Part shown: positions 1-6,459 of the stretch, one piece after another
Layout of the letters: each line of letters opens with the position of its first letter
Position numbering within the stretch: position 1 is the first letter of the stretch
Source: an uncultured Lacticaseibacillus sp.
Lineage (GTDB): Bacteria; Bacillota; Bacilli; Lactobacillales; Lactobacillaceae
Direction of reading: 5' to 3'
Assembly: GCA_934339215.1 (NCBI GenBank)
Contig: CAKRHU010000075.1
Location: 1 to 7,373, forward strand
Length of the DNA stretch: 7,373 nt
Translations under genes and position numbers: made by a program
Notes under the pieces: generated by a model
What the model was told of the DNA's origin: nothing
The model's input: only the letters and a program-made list of their open reading frames with translations
Databases searched by the model: none

Positions 1-73
1 TTAACCCAAACAATAGGCCTTGCTCAAGTGTGTCAAGCGATGTGAAGCCAGATCGCACAAGGCTTTCAAGCAT
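1..73 (-). CDS. Possible 5' end of a leftward gene, cut by the window edge
   Basis: After the terminator of the membrane-protein gene there is a GGAGG ribosome-binding-like sequence (76-80) followed by an ATG at 73-71. From this ATG 24 codons stay open to the window edge, reading MLESLVRSGFTSLDTLEQGL and onward. The spacing from GGAGG to the ATG is only 2 nt, which is poor. A TTG at 69-67 in another frame has a better 6-nt spacing but would give a peptide of only 22 residues ending at base 1. I do not recognise either product. The ATG frame looks slightly more protein-like, but the choice is open and this may not be a gene at all. Confidence 0.25.
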   Translation of the reverse strand, partial: MLESLVRSGFTSLDTLEQGLLFGL

Positions 74-97
74 TTCCTCCGGCGGCGCTCAGGGCAT

Positions 98-129
98 AAA
101 AAAACACGCCCACCGAATTGGTAAGCGTG
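98..129 (-). terminator. Rho-independent terminator after the BI-1 family gene
   Basis: On the minus strand the arm CACGCTTACC (129-120) pairs with GGTGGGCGTG (114-105). This gives a 10-bp stem with two central U-G wobbles and a 5-nt loop, followed directly by seven T (104-98). It lies 11 nt past the stop codon of the leftward membrane-protein gene. There is no T-run on the other side, so it acts leftward only. Confidence 0.88.
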
Positions 130-140
130 CCTGGATTTCA

Positions 141-848
141 TTAACGATTGTCGCCGACGCCAAAGATCTGCAGGATCGCCATGAACAAGTTCAAGAAGTC
201 TAAGTACAACATCAAAGCCCCTTGTACCGCCAAGCTTGACGTGTTCACTGCAAAACTGCCGTTGCTAGAAGCGGTCAAGTAGATGCGCTTCAAAGCTTGC
301 GTGTCAGCTGCGGTCATGATGATAAAGATGATCAAAATCGCATAAGAGATCAACATGGCCATCATGCTTGAACCCATGAAGATGTTGATGATCGACAACA
401 CGATCACACCGACTAACGCGGCGATCAAATAACGGCTGATCATCGACATGTTGGATTTCGTGGTCCGACCGACAAATGACATGGTGAAAAAGATTACGGC
501 AGTCACTACCAATGAGATCCCGATGTTGGCGGCGGGATAGATCAACCAAACAGAGGCTAAGGTAAACCCATAGGAAGCCGCCATCAGCCCAAACATTGTC
601 CGAGCATAAGCAGGCGATTCTTGACCACGGCGACCGGAGATCATAAACATCAAGATGAACGGTAAGAAAGTGGCCACAATATACAGAATGCGGTTAGAGG
701 CGATGAAGTTCCCATATTGGACTTGGAACACATTTCCTAATAAATAACTGATCAAAGCGGTGATCAATAACCCACCGCCCATGGTACTGTAGACTTTCGC
801 AAAGAAAGTAGAAAGTCCAGCATCATTGACAACACGACGTTCTTGCAT
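141..848 (-). CDS. Bax inhibitor-1 (BI-1/YetJ/YccA) family membrane protein
   Basis: This is a 235-residue protein with about seven hydrophobic helices (roughly residues 24-42, 53-71, 84-103, 109-127, 138-158, 161-181 and 208-230). It has the family's C-terminal signatures TAADTQALKR (179-188) and LYLDFLNLF (214-222). In Bacillus YetJ, the equivalent two acidic residues form a pH-sensitive di-aspartyl gate of a calcium leak channel; by position D182 and D217 would match (inference). It acts in the cytoplasmic membrane; its role in lactobacilli is not established. The start MQERRVV at 848 is chosen because AAGGAG lies 8 nt upstream. A longer in-frame start at 884 would fall inside the predicted -10 box. 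The gene follows murC but has its own promoter and terminator, so it can be expressed as a single gene with added readthrough from murC. Confidence 0.93.
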   Translation of the reverse strand: MQERRVVNDAGLSTFFAKVYSTMGGGLLITALISYLLGNVFQVQYGNFIASNRILYIVATFLPFILMFMISGRRGQESPAYARTMFGLMAASYGFTLASVWLIYPAANIGISLVVTAVIFFTMSFVGRTTKSNMSMISRYLIAALVGVIVLSIINIFMGSSMMAMLISYAILIIFIIMTAADTQALKRIYLTASSNGSFAVNTSSLAVQGALMLYLDFLNLFMAILQIFGVGDNR

Positions 849-882
849 CGAATCGTCTCCTTTCGTCTTAGCTTTAAAAAAC

Positions 883-911
883 ATTATAGCGATAACCTGA
901 CAACTTGTCAG
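883..911 (-). promoter_or_regulatory. SigA-type promoter of the BI-1 family gene
   Basis: On the minus strand CTGACA (911-906, 5 of 6 matches to TTGACA) is followed by exactly 17 nt and then a perfect TATAAT (888-883). The predicted transcript begins near 876, giving a leader of about 28 nt with the ribosome binding site well placed before the ATG at 848. The -35 box lies within a palindrome (897-911). Confidence 0.78.
897..911. repeat. 15-bp perfect palindrome over the -35 box, operator-like
   Basis: CTGACAAGTTGTCAG on the minus strand has two perfect 7-bp arms around a single central base. The one-base spacer is too tight for an RNA hairpin, so a binding site for a dimeric regulator is more plausible than a terminator. 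One arm contains the whole -35 hexamer of the promoter at 883-911, where a bound protein would exclude RNA polymerase. I do not recognise the motif as the site of a particular regulator. Confidence 0.55.
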
Positions 912-946
912 TTGGACTTAAGACCGATATCGCCCAGTGTCACAAA

Positions 947-2266
947 TTATTTTAATTCGCCATGGGATAACAAGTCTTCAAAAGCAACTTCATACTTTTG
1001 AATATCGCCGGCACCCATGAAGACAAATACCGCGTTGTCGTAGTCCAATAAGGCAGACATATCGTCTAACTTGATGACTGCACCAGGCTTTGTGACCTTA
1101 GCTTGTAAGTCTTCAGCAGACACAGAGCCAGAAGTTTCCCGCGCACTGGTGAAAATTGGCGTCACGTATACCGCATCCGCCTTGCTCAACGTTTCAGCAA
1201 ATTCATCCAAGTAAGCGATGGTCCGAGAGAAAGTATGCGGTTGGAAGACAGCGACAACTTGTTGGTCAGGATACTTTTGACGCGCAGCATCCAAAGTCGC
1301 TTTGATTTCTGATGGATGGTGCGCATAGTCATCGATGATCACGGCATTAGCCATTTTCTTTTCAGAGAAGCGACGCTTTACACCAGAGAAGCTAGCGAGT
1401 TCGCGGGCGATGAAGTCAGCATCGAGCTTTTCCGTGTAAGCCACAGCAACGACCGCCAAGGCATTGAGCACACTGTGTTCACCGAATAACGGCACATGGA
1501 AATGTCCGATCAATTCGTTATGGTGGAAAGCATCAAAGCTAGAGCCGGTCGTGGTGCGGGTCACATTTTTGGCGATGAAGTCGTCAGTGTCTTTAGTCCC
1601 GTAGTAATAAACTGGCACGTCAGCGTGGATCTTGCGCAACCATGCGTCATCCCCCCAAGCAAAAATCGCTTTTTGCACTTGTTCGGCTTCAGTTTGGAAG
1701 GCAGAATAAACGTCTTCAATGCCGGTGTAGTAATCTGGGTGATCAAAATCGATGTTGGTCATGATCAAGTAGTCTGGGGAATAAGCCAAGAAGTGCCGGC
1801 GATATTCGTCTGCTTCAAAGACGAAGAACTTGGAATCAGGGGTCCCTTTACCAGTGCCGTCGCCGATCAAATAAGAAGTTTTGTCGATGCCGCTTAAGGT
1901 ATGGGCCAACAAACCAGTGGTGGAAGTCTTACCATGCGCGCCAGCCACACCGATGGAAGTATAAGGCTTCATGAGTTCCCCAACAAATTGATGGTAGCGA
2001 TAGAACTTTAAACCGAGTTCACGGGCTTTAACGACTTCTGGATGCTCGTCAGTGAAGGAGTTCCCACAAATTACCGTATAACCAGGCTTTAAGTTATCTG
2101 GATCAAATGGCAACATTTCAATGCCAGCTTGGGCTAAGCCGCGTTGGGTGAAGGTGTATTGGGTGATATCAGAACCTAATACGGTGTTGCCCATGTCATG
2201 CAAGATCAAAGCCAATGCGGACATACCTGAACCTTTAATACCAATAAAATAATACGTTTGAGTCAT
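947..2266 (-). CDS. murC: UDP-N-acetylmuramate--L-alanine ligase MurC
   Basis: This is a cytoplasmic ATP-dependent ligase that adds L-alanine to UDP-MurNAc, the first step of the peptidoglycan stem peptide. The 439-residue length is normal for MurC. In order, it shows the N-terminal Rossmann-like UDP-substrate domain with [11 protein letters not shown] (from about residue 9), and the P-loop GAHGKTSTT (about 109-117, lysine 113). The central ATPase domain follows, with [10 protein letters not shown] and [11 protein letters not shown]. The C-terminal domain has [15 protein letters not shown] and FQPHTFSRT, and no key motif is missing. The start at 2266 ([12 protein letters not shown]) has AAGGGG 6 nt upstream. 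A TTG at 2287, immediately after the preceding stop codon, is in frame but has no ribosome binding site. It lies 21 nt after sftA and is read from the same promoter; I see no terminator after it. Confidence 0.97.
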   Translation of the reverse strand: MTQTYYFIGIKGSGMSALALILHDMGNTVLGSDITQYTFTQRGLAQAGIEMLPFDPDNLKPGYTVICGNSFTDEHPEVVKARELGLKFYRYHQFVGELMKPYTSIGVAGAHGKTSTTGLLAHTLSGIDKTSYLIGDGTGKGTPDSKFFVFEADEYRRHFLAYSPDYLIMTNIDFDHPDYYTGIEDVYSAFQTEAEQVQKAIFAWGDDAWLRKIHADVPVYYYGTKDTDDFIAKNVTRTTTGSSFDAFHHNELIGHFHVPLFGEHSVLNALAVVAVAYTEKLDADFIARELASFSGVKRRFSEKKMANAVIIDDYAHHPSEIKATLDAARQKYPDQQVVAVFQPHTFSRTIAYLDEFAETLSKADAVYVTPIFTSARETSGSVSAEDLQAKVTKPGAVIKLDDMSALLDYDNAVFVFMGAGDIQKYEVAFEDLLSHGELK

Positions 2267-2287
2267 TGTTTTCCCCTTAATAGTCAA

Positions 2288-4915
2288 TTAATCGTCAGCC
2301 AGATCTTCTTTGGTGAAGTAAACGTCTCGTGGTTTTGAGCCGTTGGCTGGACTGATGTAATGCCGCATTTCCAACTCATCGATCAAGTTGGCTGCACGGT
2401 TGTATCCAATTGAAAAGACACGTTGCAATTTCGACGTTGAAACATGTTTTTCTTGGGCGATGTATTCCAGCACTTGCGGGAATAATTCGTCTTGAGAATC
2501 TGATGCTTCAGCTTGCGCTAACAAGCCATCTGGTTGAAACAAGTAATGCGCGGGGCGTTCTTTTTTGACAAAATCCACCACCGTTGCGATGTCTTCATCA
2601 ATAAAAGTGCCTTGCAAACGCAACGCTTGACTGGCGCCGCTACCAAGATACAACATATCCCCACGTCCTAGCAAGCGTTCTGCGCCATTCGCGTCGATGA
2701 TCGTGCGCGAATCGGTTTGGCTGGCCACCATAAAGGCGATCCGAGTCGGAATATTGTTCTTGATGGTCCCAGTGATGACATCCACTGATGGCCGCTGGGT
2801 GGCGACGATCAAGTGGATCCCGGCCGCGCGGGCCTTTTGGGTAATGCGAGCGATATAGTCTTGGACTTCAGAAGCCGCGACCATCATCAAGTCCGCCAAC
2901 TCATCGATAATGATGACGATGTATGGCAACACTAAGCCAAAATCGCCATGCGCTTTGGCTTTGCGGTTGAACTGGGCCAAGTTACGCACACCAGCTGCGG
3001 CCATTTTCTGATAACGGTTTTCCATTTCTTCAACCGCCCACTTCAAGGCTTCCGCAGCGGCTTTAGGATCTGAAATCACAGGCGATACCAAATGTGGCAA
3101 GTTGTTGTAAACTGCTAATTCCACGGCTTTCGGATCGATCAACAACAGCCGCACTTGTTCAGGCGTGGCTTTGTAAAGCAGTGACGTCAACAAGGAGTTG
3201 ATGAAGACTGACTTACCAGAGCCTGTCGCCCCGGCGATCAAGCCATGCGGCATTTTGTTAATGTTGGTGACCACTGGCTGGCCGAATAAGTCGACCCCTA
3301 AGGCGATGGTCAATGGCGATTCAGCTTCTTGGAATGCTGGTGATTGCAACACTTCCCGCAACATCACGGGACGTGGATGCAAATTCGGAATTTCAATGCC
3401 GACGGTGGTTTTCCCTGGAATCGGCGCCTCGATCCGAATATCCTTCGCCGCTAGAGCCAACTTCAAATCATCATTTAAATTGGTGATTTTGTTGACCTTG
3501 ACGCCTGCATCTAGCGACACTTGAAATTGCGTGACTGTCGGCCCGATAGTATGGGCCACCACATGCGCGCCAACATGAAAGGCTTCTAGGGTTTCATCCA
3601 AACGTTGTGATTGCGCTTCAACCCAATCATTTTGAGCCTCGCTTGTGGTGATCACCGGCTTTGGTAATAAGTCCAGTGGTGGGAAGACGTATGGTGCTTG
3701 CGGTTTGGCTGGTTCTGAATGCAAGGCGATGGTATCAGGATTGAAATCAGGCTTTGACTCAGTCGGTTGCGTGTCAACCTTGTGTGCACTTACTTCAGGT
3801 CTGGTTGGTTCTGGTTCAGGCGTGGGGGCTGCAGTCTCTGATTTGCCTTGAACTGACACAGGTTGAACCGCTTTGGCTTGCGCTTGATCTGCTCGCACTT
3901 GCGCGACGGGTTTTGGTAAGTCTTTATGCCGGGCTTTGTAGTCCCCTACCGCGCTGTGCAAATCATTGCGCTTTGGCAATTGAATCGGTCGCCAATTGGC
4001 GTAAACTGTTTTCTTCTGTTTAGCCAAAGCCGCTTCAAGTTGGGCTTGTTGCGCGGCTTTCAGCGGATCGACTTGACTGGGAATTAGTTTCGTCGGAGTC
4101 GGTTTCGTCACATGCGTTTTGGTTTCGGCTGAACTGGTGTGAGTTTCAACTGGTCGCGCTGATTCAGGTGTTGCTTGTACTTTGGTATCTTCAATCGCGT
4201 TCGTCTCAACCGCCTGATCATCTCCCAATTCTGCAGGGGGTTCCGGTTTGGAAGCTTGATCGTCATTTCCGTCAACTGGTGATGAATCAGCTTCGGCTTC
4301 ACTGTGCTCAGCTATCGATTGAGAATGTGCAACATCAGCTTCATTTACTTGAGGCGCCAAGTTGGTCGACTCAGTTTGCCGGTCTTGTCCATCTTCAACC
4401 GCTGATAAAGGCGTTTGGCCTGATTCGCCGACCTCATTGGTTGAAGCTTCACTTACTTGTGCATCCAATTCGTCATTTGGTTGATCGACGTCAGATTCTG
4501 AAGCAACAGGTTCAGTCTCGTCCCGCGCTTCGTCAACCAAGGTCCGTTGATCGTCCGGTTCAGAAGTTGGTGTTTGTAGAACTTCATCAACTGGTTCCTG
4601 AAAATCAGTGTCGTCATCTGAAGTAAACAAGTAAACTTGATCATCGTCGCGCGTCATATCGGCCAAAATCACCCGATAATCGATTTGTGGTCGCTTGACA
4701 TCGCGCCGTACAAAAGATTTCGGGGTACTCAATGCTGCGAGTGGATCAACAGAATGCCGACCGATATCTGGTTCAGTTTTAGCCACTGGTTTCGGCTTTG
4801 ACGTCACCGGCATTGGTTTTGGTGCTTGGCGCTCAGGTTTAGGTGGTAATGGATATTTTTCAGCAGGTTTTTCTGCATCGCCGCGTAAAAATGGCGGGCC
4901 ATCATAATGCGCCAT
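2288..4915 (-). CDS. sftA: FtsK/SpoIIIE-family DNA translocase, soluble SftA type
   Basis: This is an 875-residue hexameric DNA pump that moves chromosomal DNA away from the closing septum. No transmembrane helices are visible, unlike FtsK and SpoIIIE; this and the place before murC match Bacillus SftA (YtpS). Residues 1 to about 410 are an acidic, proline- and glutamine-rich linker with two less acidic blocks (about 68-98 and 302-336). The motor follows: an alpha-domain region (about 425-540), Walker A GATGSGKS (562-569), Walker B IIIDE (D671, E672), and ATQRPSVDVITG (about 705-716). The C-terminal gamma winged helix (about 808-870; KLQRVFSIGYNRAANLIDELE) reads orienting DNA motifs. GGAAGGG (4931-4925) abuts the ATG at 4924 but is 9 nt from the ATG at 4915, so the latter (MAHYDGPP) is preferred. 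The symbol follows Bacillus; annotation pipelines may call it ftsK. Confidence 0.92.
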   Translation of the reverse strand: MAHYDGPPFLRGDAEKPAEKYPLPPKPERQAPKPMPVTSKPKPVAKTEPDIGRHSVDPLAALSTPKSFVRRDVKRPQIDYRVILADMTRDDDQVYLFTSDDDTDFQEPVDEVLQTPTSEPDDQRTLVDEARDETEPVASESDVDQPNDELDAQVSEASTNEVGESGQTPLSAVEDGQDRQTESTNLAPQVNEADVAHSQSIAEHSEAEADSSPVDGNDDQASKPEPPAELGDDQAVETNAIEDTKVQATPESARPVETHTSSAETKTHVTKPTPTKLIPSQVDPLKAAQQAQLEAALAKQKKTVYANWRPIQLPKRNDLHSAVGDYKARHKDLPKPVAQVRADQAQAKAVQPVSVQGKSETAAPTPEPEPTRPEVSAHKVDTQPTESKPDFNPDTIALHSEPAKPQAPYVFPPLDLLPKPVITTSEAQNDWVEAQSQRLDETLEAFHVGAHVVAHTIGPTVTQFQVSLDAGVKVNKITNLNDDLKLALAAKDIRIEAPIPGKTTVGIEIPNLHPRPVMLREVLQSPAFQEAESPLTIALGVDLFGQPVVTNINKMPHGLIAGATGSGKSVFINSLLTSLLYKATPEQVRLLLIDPKAVELAVYNNLPHLVSPVISDPKAAAEALKWAVEEMENRYQKMAAAGVRNLAQFNRKAKAHGDFGLVLPYIVIIIDELADLMMVAASEVQDYIARITQKARAAGIHLIVATQRPSVDVITGTIKNNIPTRIAFMVASQTDSRTIIDANGAERLLGRGDMLYLGSGASQALRLQGTFIDEDIATVVDFVKKERPAHYLFQPDGLLAQAEASDSQDELFPQVLEYIAQEKHVSTSKLQRVFSIGYNRAANLIDELEMRHYISPANGSKPRDVYFTKEDLADD

Positions 4916-4949
4916 GAATTTCATCCCTTCCGATTACTCAATAGCCTCT

Positions 4950-4960
4950 ATTTTACCATA
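4950..4960 (-). promoter_or_regulatory. Extended -10 promoter of the sftA-murC operon
   Basis: On the minus strand TATGG (4960-4956) directly precedes TAAAAT (4955-4950). This matches the Gram-positive TRTGN extended -10 element exactly, with a 5 of 6 -10 hexamer. No good -35 box is found 16-18 nt upstream, which is usual for extended -10 promoters. The predicted start is near 4943, about 28 nt before the ATG at 4915. It lies between the upstream terminator and sftA, where a promoter is needed. Confidence 0.68.
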
Positions 4961-4987
4961 TACAGGCCGCCACTCCGCCAATTACAC

Positions 4988-5019
4988 AAAAAAACCGTGA
5001 ACCTTTAGAAGTTCACGGT
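4988..5019 (-). terminator. Rho-independent terminator of the ytpP-ytpR operon
   Basis: On the minus strand ACCGTGAAC (5019-5011) pairs perfectly with GTTCACGGT (5002-4994) around an 8-nt loop. It is followed by an uninterrupted T tract (4994-4988) and sits 13 nt past the ytpR stop codon. It separates the ytpP-ytpR operon from sftA. Confidence 0.93.
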
Positions 5020-5032
5020 GAAGAAATTTCAT

Positions 5033-5674
5033 TTAGTTTTGCGCGGCAACCACTGCAGCGGCTTGATCGAAATCAAAGGGTTGGCCCGCAGCCAAATCAT
5101 CAGGCATGATCAAAATGCCACGCTTTTGTGGGGCATTCGGCAAAGCCAATTCCCGTGCGGCACATAACATGCCATAAGAATCAACGCCACGCAAGACCCC
5201 AGGCCAAATCAACTTGCCATCTGGCATCATCGCCCCAGGTAAAGCAGCGACAACCGTTTGGCCGAGTTCAGCGTTAGGCGCGCCACAAACGATTTGCTTG
5301 ATGCCTTCTGCGCCGAGATCTACTTTGGTCACATGCAGGTGATCAGAAGCTGGATGCGCAGCGAATTCAACAATTTTACCGATGACGATGCGCGCTGGAT
5401 CTTCCAAAGGCAATGCCCCGTTTAAACCAGCATCAGCAATGGCAGCGTTCAAAGTCTTTAAGTCAGCTGAGGCCAAGTTCACTTGACCATTACCAACAAG
5501 TTCCGGCAACAAATTGTGAATGTTGAAGAAGTTGAACCCAGTGGCTTCACCTTTGGCATTGTAAATACCAACGATGTTGCCAACTTGTTGGCTTGTTTGG
5601 TTGGGATCATCTGGGCCGACAACTGCGATGAGGACATCGCCTAAAGCTTTGGGATTATAAGTGGTGACTAACAA
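5033..5674 (-). CDS. ytpR: YtpR-like stand-alone tRNA-binding-domain protein
   Basis: This is a 213-residue cytoplasmic protein of the YtpR family. The N-terminal part (about 1-90) is the small domain seen in these proteins. Residues about 93-202 are an OB-fold tRNA-binding domain like the N-terminus of the phenylalanyl-tRNA synthetase beta chain (PheT). Visible motifs are IVIGKIVEF (96-104), HPASDHLHVTKVDLG (107-121), IVCGAPNAELGQ (128-139), ALPGAMMPDG (144-153) and GVDSYGMLCAARELAL (163-178). It lacks all catalytic synthetase domains, so it is not a PheT fragment; its cellular role is unproven. The start codon is TTG at 5674, supported by AAGGA 7 nt upstream and by MLVTTYNP being a typical start for the family. 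No in-frame ATG is close. It is 19 nt downstream of ytpP, with a terminator following. Confidence 0.92.
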   Translation of the reverse strand: MLVTTYNPKALGDVLIAVVGPDDPNQTSQQVGNIVGIYNAKGEATGFNFFNIHNLLPELVGNGQVNLASADLKTLNAAIADAGLNGALPLEDPARIVIGKIVEFAAHPASDHLHVTKVDLGAEGIKQIVCGAPNAELGQTVVAALPGAMMPDGKLIWPGVLRGVDSYGMLCAARELALPNAPQKRGILIMPDDLAAGQPFDFDQAAAVVAAQN

Positions 5675-5693
5675 TTGAAATTCCTTTCAGTGA

Positions 5694-6014
5694 CTAAGCA
5701 GGCAAACCATTGATGAAGCTTTCGACTTCTTGTTTGGTTTTGCGATCTTTGTTGACGAAGCGGCCGATTTCTTTCCCATTTTCAATGGCGATGAAACTTG
5801 GGATGCCCATCACACCGTAGTCTTGCGCGACTTCGATGTTTGCATCGCGGTCAACTTGGATGAAGTCAAAGTCAGGATATTCAGCTTCAATGGCTGGCAT
5901 TTCTGGCTTGATGAAGGCGCAATCTGGGCACCAGCCTGCAGTAAAGAACAACATTTGTTTGCCAGCGCCTTTAACGGCTTGGCGGATCTGATCGTCTGAG
6001 TCAAATACTTTCAT
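5694..6014 (-). CDS. ytpP: Thioredoxin-like protein, YtpP family
   Basis: This is a 106-residue single-domain cytoplasmic thioredoxin fold with no signal peptide. The active site is FFTAGWCPDCAF (about 23-34), a CxxC with Pro-Asp between the cysteines instead of the Gly-Pro of classical thioredoxin. VMGIPSF (about 67-73) carries the conserved cis-proline opposite the active site, and DFIQVDRD (about 50-57) forms a core strand. The likely role is thiol-disulfide exchange; the partner is unknown. The start at 6014 (MKVFDSDD) is chosen because AAAGGA lies 9 nt upstream. An in-frame GTG at 6032 has no suitable binding site. It is the first gene of the ytpP-ytpR operon, expressed from the promoter at 6050-6078, and its promoter overlaps that of the divergent small gene. 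Confidence 0.93.
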   Translation of the reverse strand: MKVFDSDDQIRQAVKGAGKQMLFFTAGWCPDCAFIKPEMPAIEAEYPDFDFIQVDRDANIEVAQDYGVMGIPSFIAIENGKEIGRFVNKDRKTKQEVESFINGLPA

Positions 6015-6049
6015 AAGACAACATCCTTTCACTTACATTAGATAAGCAC

Positions 6050-6078
6050 ATTATACATAACTGTTCTGGGTTTGGCAA
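6050..6078 (-). promoter_or_regulatory. SigA-type promoter of ytpP-ytpR
   Basis: On the minus strand TTGCCA (6078-6073, 5 of 6) is followed by 17 nt and a perfect TATAAT (6055-6050). Transcription should start near 6043, leaving a leader of about 29 nt before the ytpP ATG at 6014. The -35 box shares five base pairs with the -35 box of the rightward promoter. Confidence 0.82.
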
Positions 6079-6100
6079 CCTATGAATTCCGCGGTATATT
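6072..6100 (+). promoter_or_regulatory. SigA-type promoter of the small rightward gene
   Basis: TTGGCA (6072-6077, 5 of 6) is followed by 17 nt and TATATT (6095-6100, 5 of 6). Transcription would begin near 6107, only about 14 nt before the ATG at 6121, so GGAGGA (6109-6114) would lie almost at the 5' end of the RNA. The short leader makes this call slightly less secure than the leftward promoter. Confidence 0.62.
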
Positions 6101-6120
6101 TAAGCCATGGAGGATCGCTT

Positions 6121-6459
6121 ATGAAGAAAAATACTGCGACCACAATTTCAACGCTGCTTGCCGCTGGCGCCATCAGCGCTTGGGGACATCACTACTATTA
6201 TCACACTTGGCTGCCCAAACATCGCTACGCCCAGCTGGTCAAACGCATGTCACACGGTGGCACCGTCTCTGGCGGCTTCATCGAACACCAGCCGCATCAA
6301 GCTGCCGCAGGAGACGTGTACATGACGGCTTATAAAGGCGGATTGATCATCGATGACGTGATGTACACCTTTACCGTGGCTGAAAACGGCACCGTGTTAC
6401 ATTGGTCACGCCAAAACGTCGAAGCGGGCCGTGAGTTGGTAGATCAACCCACCTTTTGA
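6121..6459 (+). CDS. Small N-terminally anchored or secreted protein, unknown function
   Basis: This is a 112-residue protein that I do not recognise with certainty. The start MKKNTATT is fixed by GGAGG 7 nt upstream; an in-frame ATG at 6082 lies inside the predicted promoter. Two lysines precede a short hydrophobic stretch (about 8-20), a signal anchor or signal peptide. There is no lipobox cysteine. A His/Tyr-rich cluster HHYYYH (22-27) comes next, then a soluble domain with [27 protein letters not shown] and [11 protein letters not shown]. The helix plus beta-hairpin pattern and the closing G-T-V-L strand recall small PepSY-like proteins encoded near trmB in other lactobacilli (from memory, unverified). 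It is the only rightward gene in the window, divergent from ytpP, and its last 54 bp overlap the trmB 3' end on the other strand. Confidence 0.8.
   Translation: MKKNTATTISTLLAAGAISAWGHHYYYHTWLPKHRYAQLVKRMSHGGTVSGGFIEHQPHQAAAGDVYMTAYKGGLIIDDVMYTFTVAENGTVLHWSRQNVEAGRELVDQPTF

Noticed and set aside
849..884. Longer start for the BI-1 family gene at 884
   Set aside because: The ATG at 884 overlaps the predicted -10 box, and the extra residues are not family-like. The ATG at 848 has a well-spaced AAGGAG.
912..946. Possible murC terminator in the murC to BI-1 gap
   Set aside because: Short palindromes such as CGATATCG and GGACTTAAGACC are present, but none is a stable hairpin followed by a T-run.
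1496..1897. Rightward 133-codon frame opposite murC
   Set aside because: It is antisense to conserved MurC motifs, with no ribosome binding site or promoter, so it is a shadow frame.
4168..4626. Long rightward reading frame opposite the sftA linker
   Set aside because: It lies antisense to the low-complexity linker and has no ribosome binding site or recognisable domain. Biased codon composition of the linker explains the open frame.
6082..6120. Longer start for the small rightward gene at 6082
   Set aside because: It lies between the -35 and -10 boxes of the predicted promoter, while the ATG at 6121 has a strong GGAGG with 7-nt spacing.
6430..6458. Possible terminator at the end of the small gene (GTTG...CAAC followed by TTTT)
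   Set aside because: The stem is only 4 bp with a short T-run, inside two coding regions; it is too weak to call.
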